DNA of 64,000 bases from Ophiostoma sp. CBS 140.51 (lineage: Eukaryota > Ascomycota > Sordariomycetes > Ophiostomatales > Ophiostomataceae): assembly GCA_029298735.1 (NCBI GenBank), contig JANSLP010000002.1, positions 62,001 through 126,000 on the forward strand. The letters are read 5' to 3'. This document shows, piece after piece, positions 22,501 to 35,320 of the stretch. The notes below the pieces were generated by a model, which saw only the letters and a list, made by a program, of their open reading frames with translations, searched no databases and had not been told where the DNA came from. A program made the position numbers and the translations under genes. Numbering within the stretch: position 1 is the stretch's first letter; each line of letters starts with the position of its first letter.

Positions 22501-25500
22501 AAAGGAAGGGTCGATGCCCCTGTCTTCCGTCTTCCCTGTGATTCTTTGAGATACACACTCCCTTGTCACCACCCTGAACTGCCTCTTTTCCTTCCTCTGT
22601 CGACAACAAACACAGGCCCTTCTGCTGTGACCGACCTCGAAGTTGAAAGGGTTGCGCAGTTCTTATGCCAGATTCAGAAAGTGGCCGAAGCGCGAATGCG
22701 AGCATGCACGAAAGAGCAGAAGAGCACTTCCTTTGTGAAAACGCCGCACCAAGGCTTCCCCTCTTCTCACACGATGTTACCCTTTACGACAGGGGGCATT
22801 GTGAAGAGGGATGTTTCTGTTCTGTCGATGACTTGGAACTCGAAAGAGCACATCATTGCAATGAGCTTTTCTGAGGGTTGCTCTTCGTATCCCCAGTCTC
22901 CCTTTTCATACATCCCAAGATTTGAGAGTACTGTCAGCATACAATTTCTACGTATTTGTTGTAACCATGGCGATTAATTCACATGTTTTAACAATCGTTA
23001 AAGCTCTGTTGTGGTAGGTGAAGACAACGACGATGAGGTCCGCCAGAGGCGGCTGCAAAGTGTGGACGTCCACTCATGCAATCTGCTGGGGCTTATGCTG
23101 CACCTCTTCTCTTTTCCCCCCGCCATCCACCGCAACCCCCCTGTGCCCTGGTGGAAAAAGCGCTGCGGTCCGCCCTGGGCATGCACAAATCTGCTGGGGA
23201 GAAGGCAAAATAGGGCCAGAAAAGAGGGGACAAGAAAGAGAGGAGGGGGTTTCGATGGGGGGGAGCGAGAGAGAGATGGAGGGGGGATCTATGGCTGCAG
23301 GACGGGTATGTATGTACGCTGCAGACGCTGGTGATCTCCCACGCCTGCAGTTGCAGCAGACAGGAGGCAAAAAAGAAGACAGACTTGCAGGCTCACAGGC
23401 CAAAAAAAAGACAAGGTCCGCTACAGCCGACTAGCAGTAGCTGTATGTATGGCGTGCCGGCGCTCTTGTGGCGGGGGTGGTGGGCAGCATTTTGGGTGCA
23501 TTTTGGCTGTCTTGGTGCATCTTTGGTGCAAAATCGTGCATATCCCATCGGCTTCCCGAACAGTGCATGCGTGCGTGTGCGTTGTGTGGCGAACGTTTTT
23601 TCTTGCATTCGTTCATGTACAATGTCACTCGTTTTGCAGAAAATGCAGGAAGCTCTATCCTTGCATCTGACTCTTTTTGGTTTTTGCATATCTGACGTTC
23701 TGCTGGGACTTGACCCCTTTGGACGACGTTGACGGCGATGCTTCCTCTCATCAAATCATCGTGAAGAGAAGCTACAACGGCAGTCTGCCTTGAAACACTG
23801 CTCATCACGGTTGACAGCCACACACACACCCACGCCCTCTTTTGGGACAGGGCATGACCCTATCGAGCCTATCTTGTCGAGATCGACCAGCGGCTCTAGC
23901 AGCCCGATTCGCTGAACCGTCAATTAAAGACAGATGGGGACTTATTGGAAACGGGTCATTATCACAAAAAAGTACGACAAGTAAGAGAGGGCTTTCTGAG
24001 GTTGTGGAGGCCGGTGGCGGTGGCGGCCAGCCTGGCTGGGCCGACGTGGACAGTCTCACAATCAAGGCCTTGGACAAGGAACTGACCACCTGGACCTGGC
24101 TCGACGACCTTTTCGACCATTTTTGCCCGGACCACCCAAACCAGGTCCTTTCCTTTCCTTGGCCACCGACTATCGAGAGGGGGGACAAGAGGACGAAGGA
24201 TTTTGCTCTCCCTTGCCATTCCTGGACGAGCTAGGAGTGAACGGGCAAAAGCCTTGCACGAAGTACATACATACACTTGCAAAGTTGGTCTGTTCGAGAA
24301 AGGAATCTACTCCCGGAGCTTGGGAAAGTGTGAGAAACAAACGGAAAGCATGGACCACGACTGGGATGAGAGTCCTTCTCGTACAGAGACGGCCAAAAAG
24401 GAGGCAGGGAATACTACGGAGGGGAGGCTACGTTGATGCTGGGTGTTGGACGTTGGTATGATTTTGCGAGGATCGTGGGTATGCCGACGACTGCGCCATA
24501 ACCAACACCGCTTGTCTGATATCGCACGAGATACGACATCCTCTATTCCGTATATTTATTTTCTTCTTATATTTTCTTATATTTTGTGTATTTCCTCTTG
24601 TCGATTTTGTGCGCCGGCCCAGTCCGTCCAGTCACAAAGTACGCAAGCATTTGTCTGGTGTGCGGAAGTGTGTGTGTGCGAGGCACAACAAGGTGGAGTG
24701 GAGAGGGCAAAAGAGGCGCTCGACTTGTTGGAAAAAAAGAAGGTGGCTGGGAATATCCGCGGAAGAGAAAAGGGCCATCGCGAAAATAGTAGGCGGCCGC
24801 GAGGCAAAAAGGCAAAAAGGGCAAAATAAGAGGAACGATGTCCAAAAACATCTCAATGATCCCTGTCAAAGAGTGAAAGGGAAAGAAAAAGGAGTCATGG
24901 AAAGGAGGTTGTCCGCCTGTTGCACGTCCGGATCACCACCCCGGGGATCGATCATCGATGTCGTTTTCTTTGCTGTCCTTTTGTTGCATTTTCCCTCTCT
25001 TTTGCTCGCAAACCCTTGTCGGCCTCCCCAGCCACCCGCGGTTCCACGTGAAGGGGGTGCGGGCGGAAACAAGCCTTGTTCAAGGCCTCATGGACAGGGT
25101 TTATTTCAGAAGCAAGTCATATTCAACGCTCTTTTCGAAGCGTTTTCGTATCAAAAGATCCTTGCGAGAGCAGTTCTTCCAAGTGTTTGTGTGCTCCGTG
25201 CTTTTTGACTCCGTGCTCCCCTTCTTTGATATCAGCTGGCGGACAGAGACAGAAAAACGAACAAGGGATGAGGATGAGAAAGCAACAGGCAAAAAACAAC
25301 AGGGATCGTAGAATTTCGATTCACCTCTGGCCTCCTTTTTCTTCCCTTTTTCTTCTCGATATGTTGTTCCTGTCGCTCTTGTGCCCCCTTTTCACAAGAT
25401 GAAAGGGAGAAGATGGAGAGCCCCAGAACCACAAGGCGAGACAGGGATGTGTTTTTGCTGAGTCTTTTTTTCTCAGGTGGTGACAAGGGGGCTTTTTACA

Positions 25501-25954
25501 CGGCGTGTGACTGTTTTGACCTTTCCCGTTGTAAAAAAATCAATATATTTGTGAAAATGAATTTAAACGACGACATATACCAGATTAAACAGTCAATTCA
25601 TTAACAAAACTGCAAGTGTCGTTGTGAAAGTAAACATGTCGTTGAAGAGAACAAAGAAACTGTAAATCCAACGTCAATTCACAAATTGCCCAATGTTGCA
25701 GACAGCTACAGCCGGGCTGCAGGCAGACGTTCCAGCCCTCAGCTTCAGGCCCTTCTTTTCTTCCTTCTTTCCCTCCACTGCGCTTCTCCCGCGTGGTCGT
25801 TTCCTTCTCTTGTTGGTCTTGTTAGCAGCTATGTTTGGATACCCGGCCACTCCAGTTTTCCCTCATTGTGGGGCGGCTGGAAGAGGGGTGTGTGCTTTTG
25901 TTGAGGGGGCGTGTTGCTTTAAATAGAGGAAGGCGCGTTTTTTTTCTTTCTTTT

Positions 25955-25983
25955 GTGTGTGTGTGTGTGTGTGTCTGTGTGTG
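25955..25983. repeat. GT microsatellite
   Basis: (GT)10 at 25955-25974, a single C interruption, then a further short TG run to 25983. Confidence 0.9.
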
Positions 25984-28088
25984 CCCGTTGTGTGTGTTTT
26001 GTGAGCTGGTTTCTGGTGTGCTTTGCAGAAGAAGCGGTGTGCCAAAGAGGACTAGGCCGAAAGGGGGCTGGACAGATATCGCGCTAGGTTGACGTCTTTC
26101 CTTGATGAGGAGGCCGACGAAGAGTATTTTTTTTCTTGATATTTATGTTTTAACATCTTTTTATTGACGAGACGGACTTTCAAAACGGAGACTCAAAGGG
26201 ACGAGACGGAGAATACGGAGTGGCCGTAAAGACATCCTCTAACAACAGTTGATAAGAGAGGGTGAGGCTGTCGACGTTGAAATTCGAGATCTTGACCAGA
26301 TGTTCCCATGTCGTCTATTCGTATGTCTTTTCATGGTCTCTTTACTCTGTTCCTCTCGTGGTAATTCTCGTGCTTTTATCTCATGCTTCTCATGCATCCT
26401 GTGTGCTTCTTTCGTGCATTGCTCGTGCATCCTCTCCGCAGCGTCTCGCAGCTCTTCGCAGCTCCATTACAGCTTCATTGCAGCACCGGACACAGTCCTA
26501 CGCCGTAGAAAAGATCCCGGGCTCTGCCCATGCTTGTGCGTGTGCGGACGTGTGCTTCTTTGTACGTGTTTCCTGTGCTGGTGATGGTTGCTGCCGGGTG
26601 CTGCCTCGACTGCTTCTGCTTCGTCTTCTGCAGTGCTGCCGCTCTGCAGGCGCTGCAGGTATATGCATCCTTTTTATCTTCACGGCTTGGGGATGCACTG
26701 CATCGACCTCGCAGCTCAGCAGTTGCTCTTCCCTACGTCTTTTACTCGGTATAGTTGTGTATATATCGCTGTTTGTTTCGTCGATGGCCCCCGGTACCTT
26801 GCTTCATTTGTACGTCGGGCATTCGACGTGCAGACAAAACACAAAACAACGGCGACAGAAGCACACCTCCTCCCATGCAACATTGCACTTGTCTTGATAA
26901 TCGGGCAAAACAGTTTTTATTTACAGGCTCTGATATCGTTCGTTCACTCTCTTTTCTTGGAGTGGGATATATTGTAGATGCACACACACTCACTCACGCA
27001 ACGAGGGGAACGTTAGATCCCCGGCCAACACATACACACCACAACCTGCAGGGCAATATGCGGGAGAAGGCAAGGCTAAACGGAACGAGCGACGACAGAC
27101 GGACAAGAGACAAAGAGATATGGAATCTGTTGAGCTTTGGATCTTCATATTTTGGTGCTATTTCTACGTGCATACTCTGCCGTTTCTTGTAAACCCGGGT
27201 GGTGATATTCATGCGTTTACTCTGCTCGATTTACCTGGGCGTTTATCGTTCAGCTTCTCTCCTCAAAACAAAAAACCCGGCAGAGGCGAACGAGGGGGAT
27301 GGGGGACGGGTGGATGTCGTGCAGGAGGAACACGACCAGGCCTTGCCACACACAGTTGAGCTTCTTCATATTAATAACAGTGTGCTATGTGTGTTGTTGA
27401 CGACCATGTACTGATACTTTTGTCACTCCAAAGAAGCTGTGGCCCAGGGTTTGTGGCCTCGCTGTGAGATACACCCACCCCCCTGTCTCCTGGGCAAAGA
27501 CCAAGACGGGAGACAATCCTTGTGGGTTTTTGGTTTTTTTGGTCACTGTAACCCTTTGAAAATGGAGCCTCTCCAAGGCTGTGCCGTATTGTGGTTTGAC
27601 TTCGCAGTGTTGGCGGTTTTTGCCATCTCAATATTTCGTGTCCGGCTTTTTAGATCGGCTTTGACCTCTTGATCTCTTTGCTGAATTTTGCATTGAGGGT
27701 AAAGTGTTCTTTATGCGTATGCATACAAGCGACAAATACTGGTGGCAGATATTCAAAGAACATAAAGAAAGAACACGACGATTGCACAATCAACGGGAAG
27801 GAGAAAGGTAAAATGCCCACAACTGCTGCAACGCTCCTAAAGCTCCCCGTACCGCACGCCAAAGCACAGTGAAGTCAGCGAGGCGCTACAAGGCACGAAA
27901 AAGATGCGCGACGGAAAACGGTCCGCCATGCAGTCCGTCGTCCCCTCTTTCTTCTGGACCACCATCTGGACCCCAGCTGTTGACGGCCAGCCAGCAAAAG
28001 GCAGAGGATGGCGAGGATGGAAAGCACACAATGGCAAACCCGAACGAATCAGAAAATAGGGTCGGCAAGACGAAGTCGCAGCCAACAG

Positions 28089-28124
28089 AAAAAAAGAGAA
28101 AAAAAGAGAAAAAAAGGGGAAAAA
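28089..28124. repeat. Four A-tracts phased at about 10 bp
   Basis: Runs of 7, 7, 6 and 6 A at 28089-28095, 28099-28105, 28109-28114 and 28119-28124, with centres 10, 9.5 and 10 bp apart and G/A spacers. Phasing with the helical repeat predicts intrinsically curved DNA. Confidence 0.8.
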
Positions 28125-31100
28125 AGAGTCAAACAGAGGCAAGAAGGTGTCCGATAAAAACGGCAAGCAATGATTTGCATAACCCGTTCCACACCTCCCA
28201 CTCTCTTTTTTTGCTTTTTATTTCTGGTCTGCATCCGGGAGTAGTACGAATAACGCAGGGAAAGGGAACCAGACCAGAGAATGGAGGGGAGGCAAGCAGT
28301 GCGGGAGGAGGATCTGTTGTGAGATGTTGAAGGATCTGTGAATCAATAAAAGAAAAGAGATGCAGAGAAGTCGACCACGGAGGATGCCGTGCAGACGCAG
28401 CCTGGAGACTGGACTGCATCTTTCTGCCCCATATGGTGAGCAGCCTGTCAAACTTGACATTTACAGCATGCAATAGTCGTGCCTCTATCAGGTATGTGTA
28501 TGCATTCTCTGTATGTGTATGTACAAGTACTTGACATACACCGCTGGTAGTGGCAGTTGCTATCACATGCGGGGTCCTCCTCTGTCACGAGCGATGGGGA
28601 CCCGGGTTATGCGTTGTTCGATGCGGAGTATCTGAGAAAGTGTGATGGCGGCATGTTGGCGAGAGAGAGAGGCGATGTCTGAGCGAATAGGCCGGCACTG
28701 GGACTCGGCGGGCTTGCCTATTGGGCATGAGAATTACGCACGGCGGAGAAGGGGTAAACGGAGGCTCGTGAGAGCATGATAATAGCCTGTCGATAAATTG
28801 AGAAAGATGGTGAATTCAAAAGAGGCGAAAAGCGAGCACAAAACGACAAACCAAATAAACCACGGGTAGCGCCAACCAAAAAAGAGTAAAAAGAAACATC
28901 AAGAGACACAGAAAGAAAAAGTCAACCGACACAGAAAATGGGCACCCCCACCGAGACGCTTTCTTTTTTGTTGTTGTGGGTGTGGGTTCTTCGAGACGTG
29001 GTGGCCGGTGATTGGATGCTTTTTTATTTTCTTGCTTGAGAAGGCAAAAACAAAGAGGAAAATAAGGAGAAGAGGGAGGGAAGGGAGCGTGAGGGGGCCC
29101 ATCAGGCGCCTCTCTTGCCTTTTTGGTATTTACCTTTCTACCTATTTATCTTCAATTATAATTTATGATTTATATCTTGGATTTTTACGTATGTTTAGCC
29201 GTTTTCTATAATTTTTGAGGCTGTCGACACCGCTTGACACCGCTTCTTTGAGGTGTCTCCATCCAGCTGGCCATCTGCCATCTGCCGTTCCCTTTCACCT
29301 TTCCTGTTGGACCGCCGTTTTCACAAGAGTGGGCGAACCGGAGAAGAGCAGATGTAGGGCGGAGAGTCAAAGAATATGTCGACCAACAGAAAGGAAGAGA
29401 AAGCACGAAGTAACAGGTAAGGAATAAAAAAGGAAGATTTTTTTGTGCTACTGCCACTCTGTGACCATGGTGTAAGAGACCGATAACGTCTTTCGCCTTC
29501 TTCTTGCCCTTCAATATATATTCTCTTTTTGATACAGGTGTAGCACGAGAGAGTACGACAACCACAACACCGTACCACAATACGACAAAAGAAGGACAGC
29601 ATCCTGTACTAGAACGTACGCCGCCGCACGCGCCCCGCACACTGGAAGGACAAGGAGCATATACAAATGTGTGTACACAATTCACATACACAGCGGAGCA
29701 CGGGAGGGCGGGAGGACGGAAAACACAAGGGCAAGAAAACAACGAAGTAATACATGGGGCAACCAGCACTGCATGGCCTGGCCAAGCTAGAAAATAGGCC
29801 AGGCCTGGCGGGGAGGTTTGTGATATCTACGAAAAAAATGTTGTACGGACCGTCGTACTATCGATTCCGTTCTTGTGCTCCGTTCATGTTCTAGAAGACG
29901 GACATGTCTTTTTTATTCCTTCCTTTTTAATCTGTTAATTTTTTCTGCCCTTCCCCCTTGACTCGACGGGACGGGATACGGCAACGGGCGAGTGAGAGAC
30001 AGTTGGAATCAGAAGACATCCGAGAGGGACACGGGCAGAGACATATGGTGAGGACAGATAGAGAGACAAAAAACAGTCAGAAACATGCAAGGGAGCGCCG
30101 GCGGGAAAAGAAGAAGGGATCGGCACTTCCATTCCTGGAACATGAAAAAGAAGGAAAAAGAAGGATCGAAGAGAAGGCATAACGGCAAAGACTGAGATAC
30201 GGTGACCACGACACGTCAACGTTGAGGTGATGTGATGCTCTTTGATACTGGACGTGATCATTCATTCATTCTTTTGTTGATGCTTGCATATCCCGTCCAT
30301 CTCGCCCCTTCTCTCGGCCTCTTTCTTTCTTTTCTTCCTTTTTTACTTTTCGTTTGTTTGCTTCCCCGGCCTCTTTCCCCCAGCTTCCAGCTTCGCCCAC
30401 TCGTCCTCCCTTCCGGAGCAGGAACCCTTTCCAGAGTAGCTGTGGTTTTTGGTCGTTTTGGGTTTTGCACCAAGGGCTTACCGGGGTGGCCAGGCCGCTG
30501 GATTGTCGATCATTGCGGTTTTCCTCCGTGAGCCGTCAGTGAGCGGTCAGTGATTATCAGGCTCTTTCTGTTTGCTGGCCTTTTGACCCCTGTCGTTTGT
30601 TTATCAAAGGGAGGCAAGAGGAAGCGAAGAGCATGAGCAAAAAGAAAGTTTATGGAGAAAATGAAAAAGGCTAGAAGATGGGAGGATGGCAAAAAGAAAT
30701 ACAGAAACCAAGATTCAGTCTGTCTCGCCCAAAGGAAAAAGAAAGCAAAAACTGGTGAGGTGAGGCGAGTGTGGTGTGGCCCCTTCAACTCGCTTATCAC
30801 TTGCTTGGCCGGGGGTTTGCCTAGGCCTAGAAGCCCGCAGGCGCCGAGACGCCGTTGCTCTCTCCTTTCGCAAACGCCCACCGCTTCTTACTGCCCGCTG
30901 TAATATCTCACAATTATACGAATCGAGCCCTATCGTGTCAGCGGCGGTCCCTGATCGGCGGACAGCGTGGGCTGGCCAGCCACGGGGTAGTCAACAAGTA
31001 AAGTACGAAGAGAGAAAATTGAAAGAAGCTTATGGAAAACTGAGAAGTGATACACGAAAGGCTGGAGCTCCTTGCTTTGACCAGGAGAGGAAAGAGGGTG

Positions 31101-34100
31101 TTGTATCTTTCGTGCAAGAACTTCGAAAACTTCTGAACAACAGGGAAGTGGGAAAGTCTGCTGGGAATTAAGCAAATGGATAGCGGGATAGCGGTTGAAA
31201 GTCGCTACTGCACGTGCGGCTGTCAACGTGCCCCCAGCACGCAGGGAGAAACGGCAGTTTCCATGTCTCTCCAAACGGTGACGATACTTTCAAAACGGTG
31301 ACTAGAAAACAAGCACCCGCCAGTGCACACAGGGGCGGTGTATGCAGCCAAAGACAAGGTGCGGAACCGCTGTGCATTCGCGTTCGGGTTCTTTTTTGGA
31401 TAGCCGGGTCTCTCCACCACTTCTCATACGTACTGTTGGGCCCGTCCCAGAAGGTGGAAGCCCTGCATACGGAGCGAAAGTTTAGAGCTGCATAAGCCTC
31501 CCCGGGGCGGTCCTGTGGGCACGTTTGTGGGCAGGCTCTGGGAAACAGGGGATATCCCAGTGCGGATGGAGGGGAAGAGGGCACTATCCCCAGGCCCAAC
31601 AATTGCGGGTGTGTGCACGGCAGCCAGGGCCTCGGGAGAGACAAGCAGGTCAAGGTTAGGCATATCTTGCAAGCTTGCAGAGCTTTCAAGATGCCTGTCA
31701 TGTCTTGTTTACTTATACGGATAGACAAGAAGGATTGGCTGGGAATCAACGGTGGGATGTGCAAGAAGGAAAGACAAGAAGGAATGTAGCCGTAGGGGAT
31801 GGCAAGAAGACAAAAAAGAAGGGGTAGAAGGGGGAGAACGGGGAAAGAGAGGAAAGTCATGTTTCGTTGATATTGGATTTGTACGACATCACCAACCGCC
31901 GCGCCACCAACTTCAGTTCCAACCCCAACCCCAACCGGCCCCCGGACAGCCCCTTTTCTGATTCTGATTTTGATTTTCTTTTCTCTTCTTTTCCTTCCTC
32001 CCTCTCTCTGTCTCTCCTGACGTTGACTCTCGTCATTTCTCTTTGCATGCTACCCCTGTATGTTTTTGCTCTGTCTTTTTTTCCTCTGTTGGTGTTGATG
32101 CCCTGTGCCAGGGATGGCTGGCCATACAGTTTGTGATATATTGATATTTGGTCGTCGTTTATATCTTGTCACCCAACGGCGTACGCCGCACCAACTGTCT
32201 ACGATGACGTTTCTTCCTCTAGTATCACGGAGCTGCCCGTCCTTTGTAGTACACATTACGGACTGAGTACAAACATTGAGCACAAAGAAGATGAAAATGG
32301 CTGTTATGGAAAGGCCGATGCCGCCCTTTGTTGATACTGATATGCACAAGGAAAAGTCCATCCATGGCGATGGGAGTCCCGAGATATGTGCACCAACCGA
32401 CAGGATCGTGCTCAGTTAAGTCCCTTTTTTGGGCTTTCTGTTTCCCCTTTTCTCCTCTTGATGCCGTCAAGGATACATGTCCCTTACTCCGGATATGAAT
32501 GCGCCTTGATGCTTGTTTAACTATACAAAAAATGTTTTTCATGGAGATAGAACGCCGTGGTCTCGAGCCGTCTGTGCTTATTGATGCACGTCCGTGAGAA
32601 AAGAAAGGTCAGCATTGAACACCGGTCCAGCAGCGGCGGCTGGCACTGAATCTAGCCTTTGAGGTCGATCCCGTCGGGCTGGCCCTGCATTTTGCAGTTT
32701 GCATGTTGACATATCCAAGAAAAGGGTGTTGTAAAAAAAGGGGGGTGATCGATGCTGCAGATGCGGCTCAACAAAAAAGAGGTAAAATCACAAACAGAAA
32801 GAGAAACACCTAGAATCAGGTATCGTAATGACCAGCCCAGCCAAGGCAGATCCAAAAAAAAAACGCCATGCTGTTTCCACGCTGCCGGTCGAACTGTAAT
32901 TGACTTCTATCTTCCCAGTTTCGGCACGGCCGCCAACCTTTGTTGTCTATCAACTTGTCTTTCGTCTTGTCTCTCGTTACTTTTCAGCCCGTCTCCTTTT
33001 TCCCTTCTCTTGATTTTCACCGGCCCCCAAAATATCAGAGACAGAACTACTGCACAAAGCCCCTATGGAACAGGTGCAGCTACCGGTGGTGGTGACTGTA
33101 TGTGGAAGATACAAAGTTGACGTCGTGACTGACGTTCTGATTTACAGGCGTTGGATGCTGATGTCTTACAAGCAGACCTTCTAGACCCAAATGAGAAAGA
33201 ACGGGGACCTGATGCTGGGGGGCCTAGGGGGGCTCGGGGAACAACAGCTGCAAGACTCCCAACTCGGTACAGCGGGATCTTGCCTGGTCACCACACCGCC
33301 AGAAAAAGCGAGACAGACACAGATCTGCCTTTTTTTCAGTTGATTTACGATGACTACGACGAAATGTCCACGCGGTCCATGATTGCTTCTCTTTTGCCAT
33401 TTTGCGAGGCTGGTTAGACAGGCAGGCTGGGAATGGCTCCAGCGTCATGGGATTTTTGGCCCATCTCGTGCGTGGGCTAAAAAAGACCTAAAAAAGCCAC
33501 GACTTTTTTTCGACCATCAATCAGGTTCCGTGCTTTTCGACGATCCTCGCCCAGAGCGGGCAAGCAGCACAGGGGGGGCCGAAGGGGGGCACTACGGGGC
33601 AGGAGGGCCGCCCTTGCTTTGCACTGGAGCCTGCTCGAATACAAAAGGAGCAATGACTTGCAAAAAGGTCATTCAACATTGGGGGCTGTTGGCGCTTGGT
33701 GAAAGAGAAGAGACACCACGAAAACATGGAAGTCGACGGTCTTCCCGTATCGTACATCAGAAACAAAACAAATCAGAGAGCCTTAAAAAAACTTGGGGGC
33801 GAGGTTTGAGACAGTTTTTGCGTCGTTCTTGTTGGGCTGGGCTTTTTCGCTTGCTAGGGCTGGCCTTTTGTGAGAGGCTGTAAAAACAAGCGAAGCGCTT
33901 TGTGGCGCCCTTGTACACTGGACGTTGAATATTGTTGGCGGTCAACTGACCACTGAAGTCTCACGGTGTTAGGCGCCATAGGGGATCGGATATTCAAACG
34001 TTGGCCGGTTGGGCGCATCTGATTTGTTTCCCTTCTTTGGCGGTTTACGGGACTTTTGAATTGGGGGCCAGCGGTTCACAGTCCTTCTTTTCCTTCTCTC

Positions 34101-35302
34101 CAGCCAGTCCACGTCAGCCACGACAGCAGTTGACTTCTGACCAACACATTAAAAGCTTTCACGCGGGCATTTGATTCGCAGTCTCTTACTATTGTCGCTG
34201 CCGCTCTGAGACAACGTGATAAAAAGAAAAAGGGGGCGGAATTAACAGAGACGAACGAAGGCGAAAATGGGGCTGGTGAGAGGATGGGGTCAGAGGCCGG
34301 AGGACAAGATAGAATGAGGAAAAGAAGGACAGCTATCAACAAGCTGAGAACAGTAAGGGAAGCAATGAACAATGAAGTTGGTGACCCTTTGCTTGAAACG
34401 GTTGGGCAATGCCATGCTGCCATCTCTATTTTCCCTCTTGACAGCTTAATATACTTTGCTATCAACGACAAGACCCTCGAAAACGTCCTCCACACTTCTC
34501 GCTATTCACCAATCGCATCTTGTTTACACTAAAGGGATGACTATCGTTTTTTCCCTCGCCCTAAACGACAATGCTCCGCTGTCAGAACCTCATGTTCAAT
34601 GTGGTTCTGTCCGTCTTGCATTCTGATTTGACTGTTGGCCTATTTTGCCTTCTCTGACGGGGCCTGCCGGTGGCCGGCTTCCATGCTTGAGCAGTTGGAC
34701 ACTTGAGGACTGCCGGCAGGACCAAAGGTCCAATCCGTGCGGAAAACACCAACACTGCCTATGCCAAGTGTAGCCCCTCCTGCTTTTTGCCATCTACGAC
34801 GCTGGAAGACAAGCCGAGCAAAAGTGAGCATCGAAACGTACGATGGAAGGAGCAGACCGGAGGGAGACCCTGTAGGGCTGCCCTGCTTGCAAGTATGCTT
34901 GTAGTTACGCTGCTATGCCGAAGTTTGCCTCTAAGGTGGTTTCCTCTACGGCAGTTTGACAGTTGGATAATGGAATGAATGAGAGAGCACACGATAGGAG
35001 GCCACAAGACTCGCGCCGGTCTCTGTTGGGACCCTCATGGCGGCCATGTTTTGGATTTCCGTTCTTTTCTTCTTTTCTTTTTCGGACGGCTCAAGAGCAA
35101 CGACTGGCCTTCCATTTCCAGGATCGCGATGGCCAGACCCTGTTCGGTGTGCTGACTTGGCCCCTCTTTACGTCCTCCATCTGCTCCCCCGCGTCCCCCA
35201 AACATCGGGCGAAAATCGAGCTGATGGACCTTGCATTTTGGGGGTGTTTTGATCGCAATCGTGCATATGTACTCAGTACGGAGTGCTCGCCTTTTTGCCT
35301 GC

Positions 35303-35320
35303 CGTCGTCGTCGTCGTCGT
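35303..35320. repeat. Trinucleotide repeat (CGT)6
   Basis: Six CGT units in the gene desert, with no supported coding frame around them. Confidence 0.85.

Noticed and set aside
28089..28124. Regularly spaced repeats considered as a CRISPR-like array
   Set aside because: Units are 10-bp A-rich runs without spacers, in a eukaryotic genome; better described as phased A-tracts.
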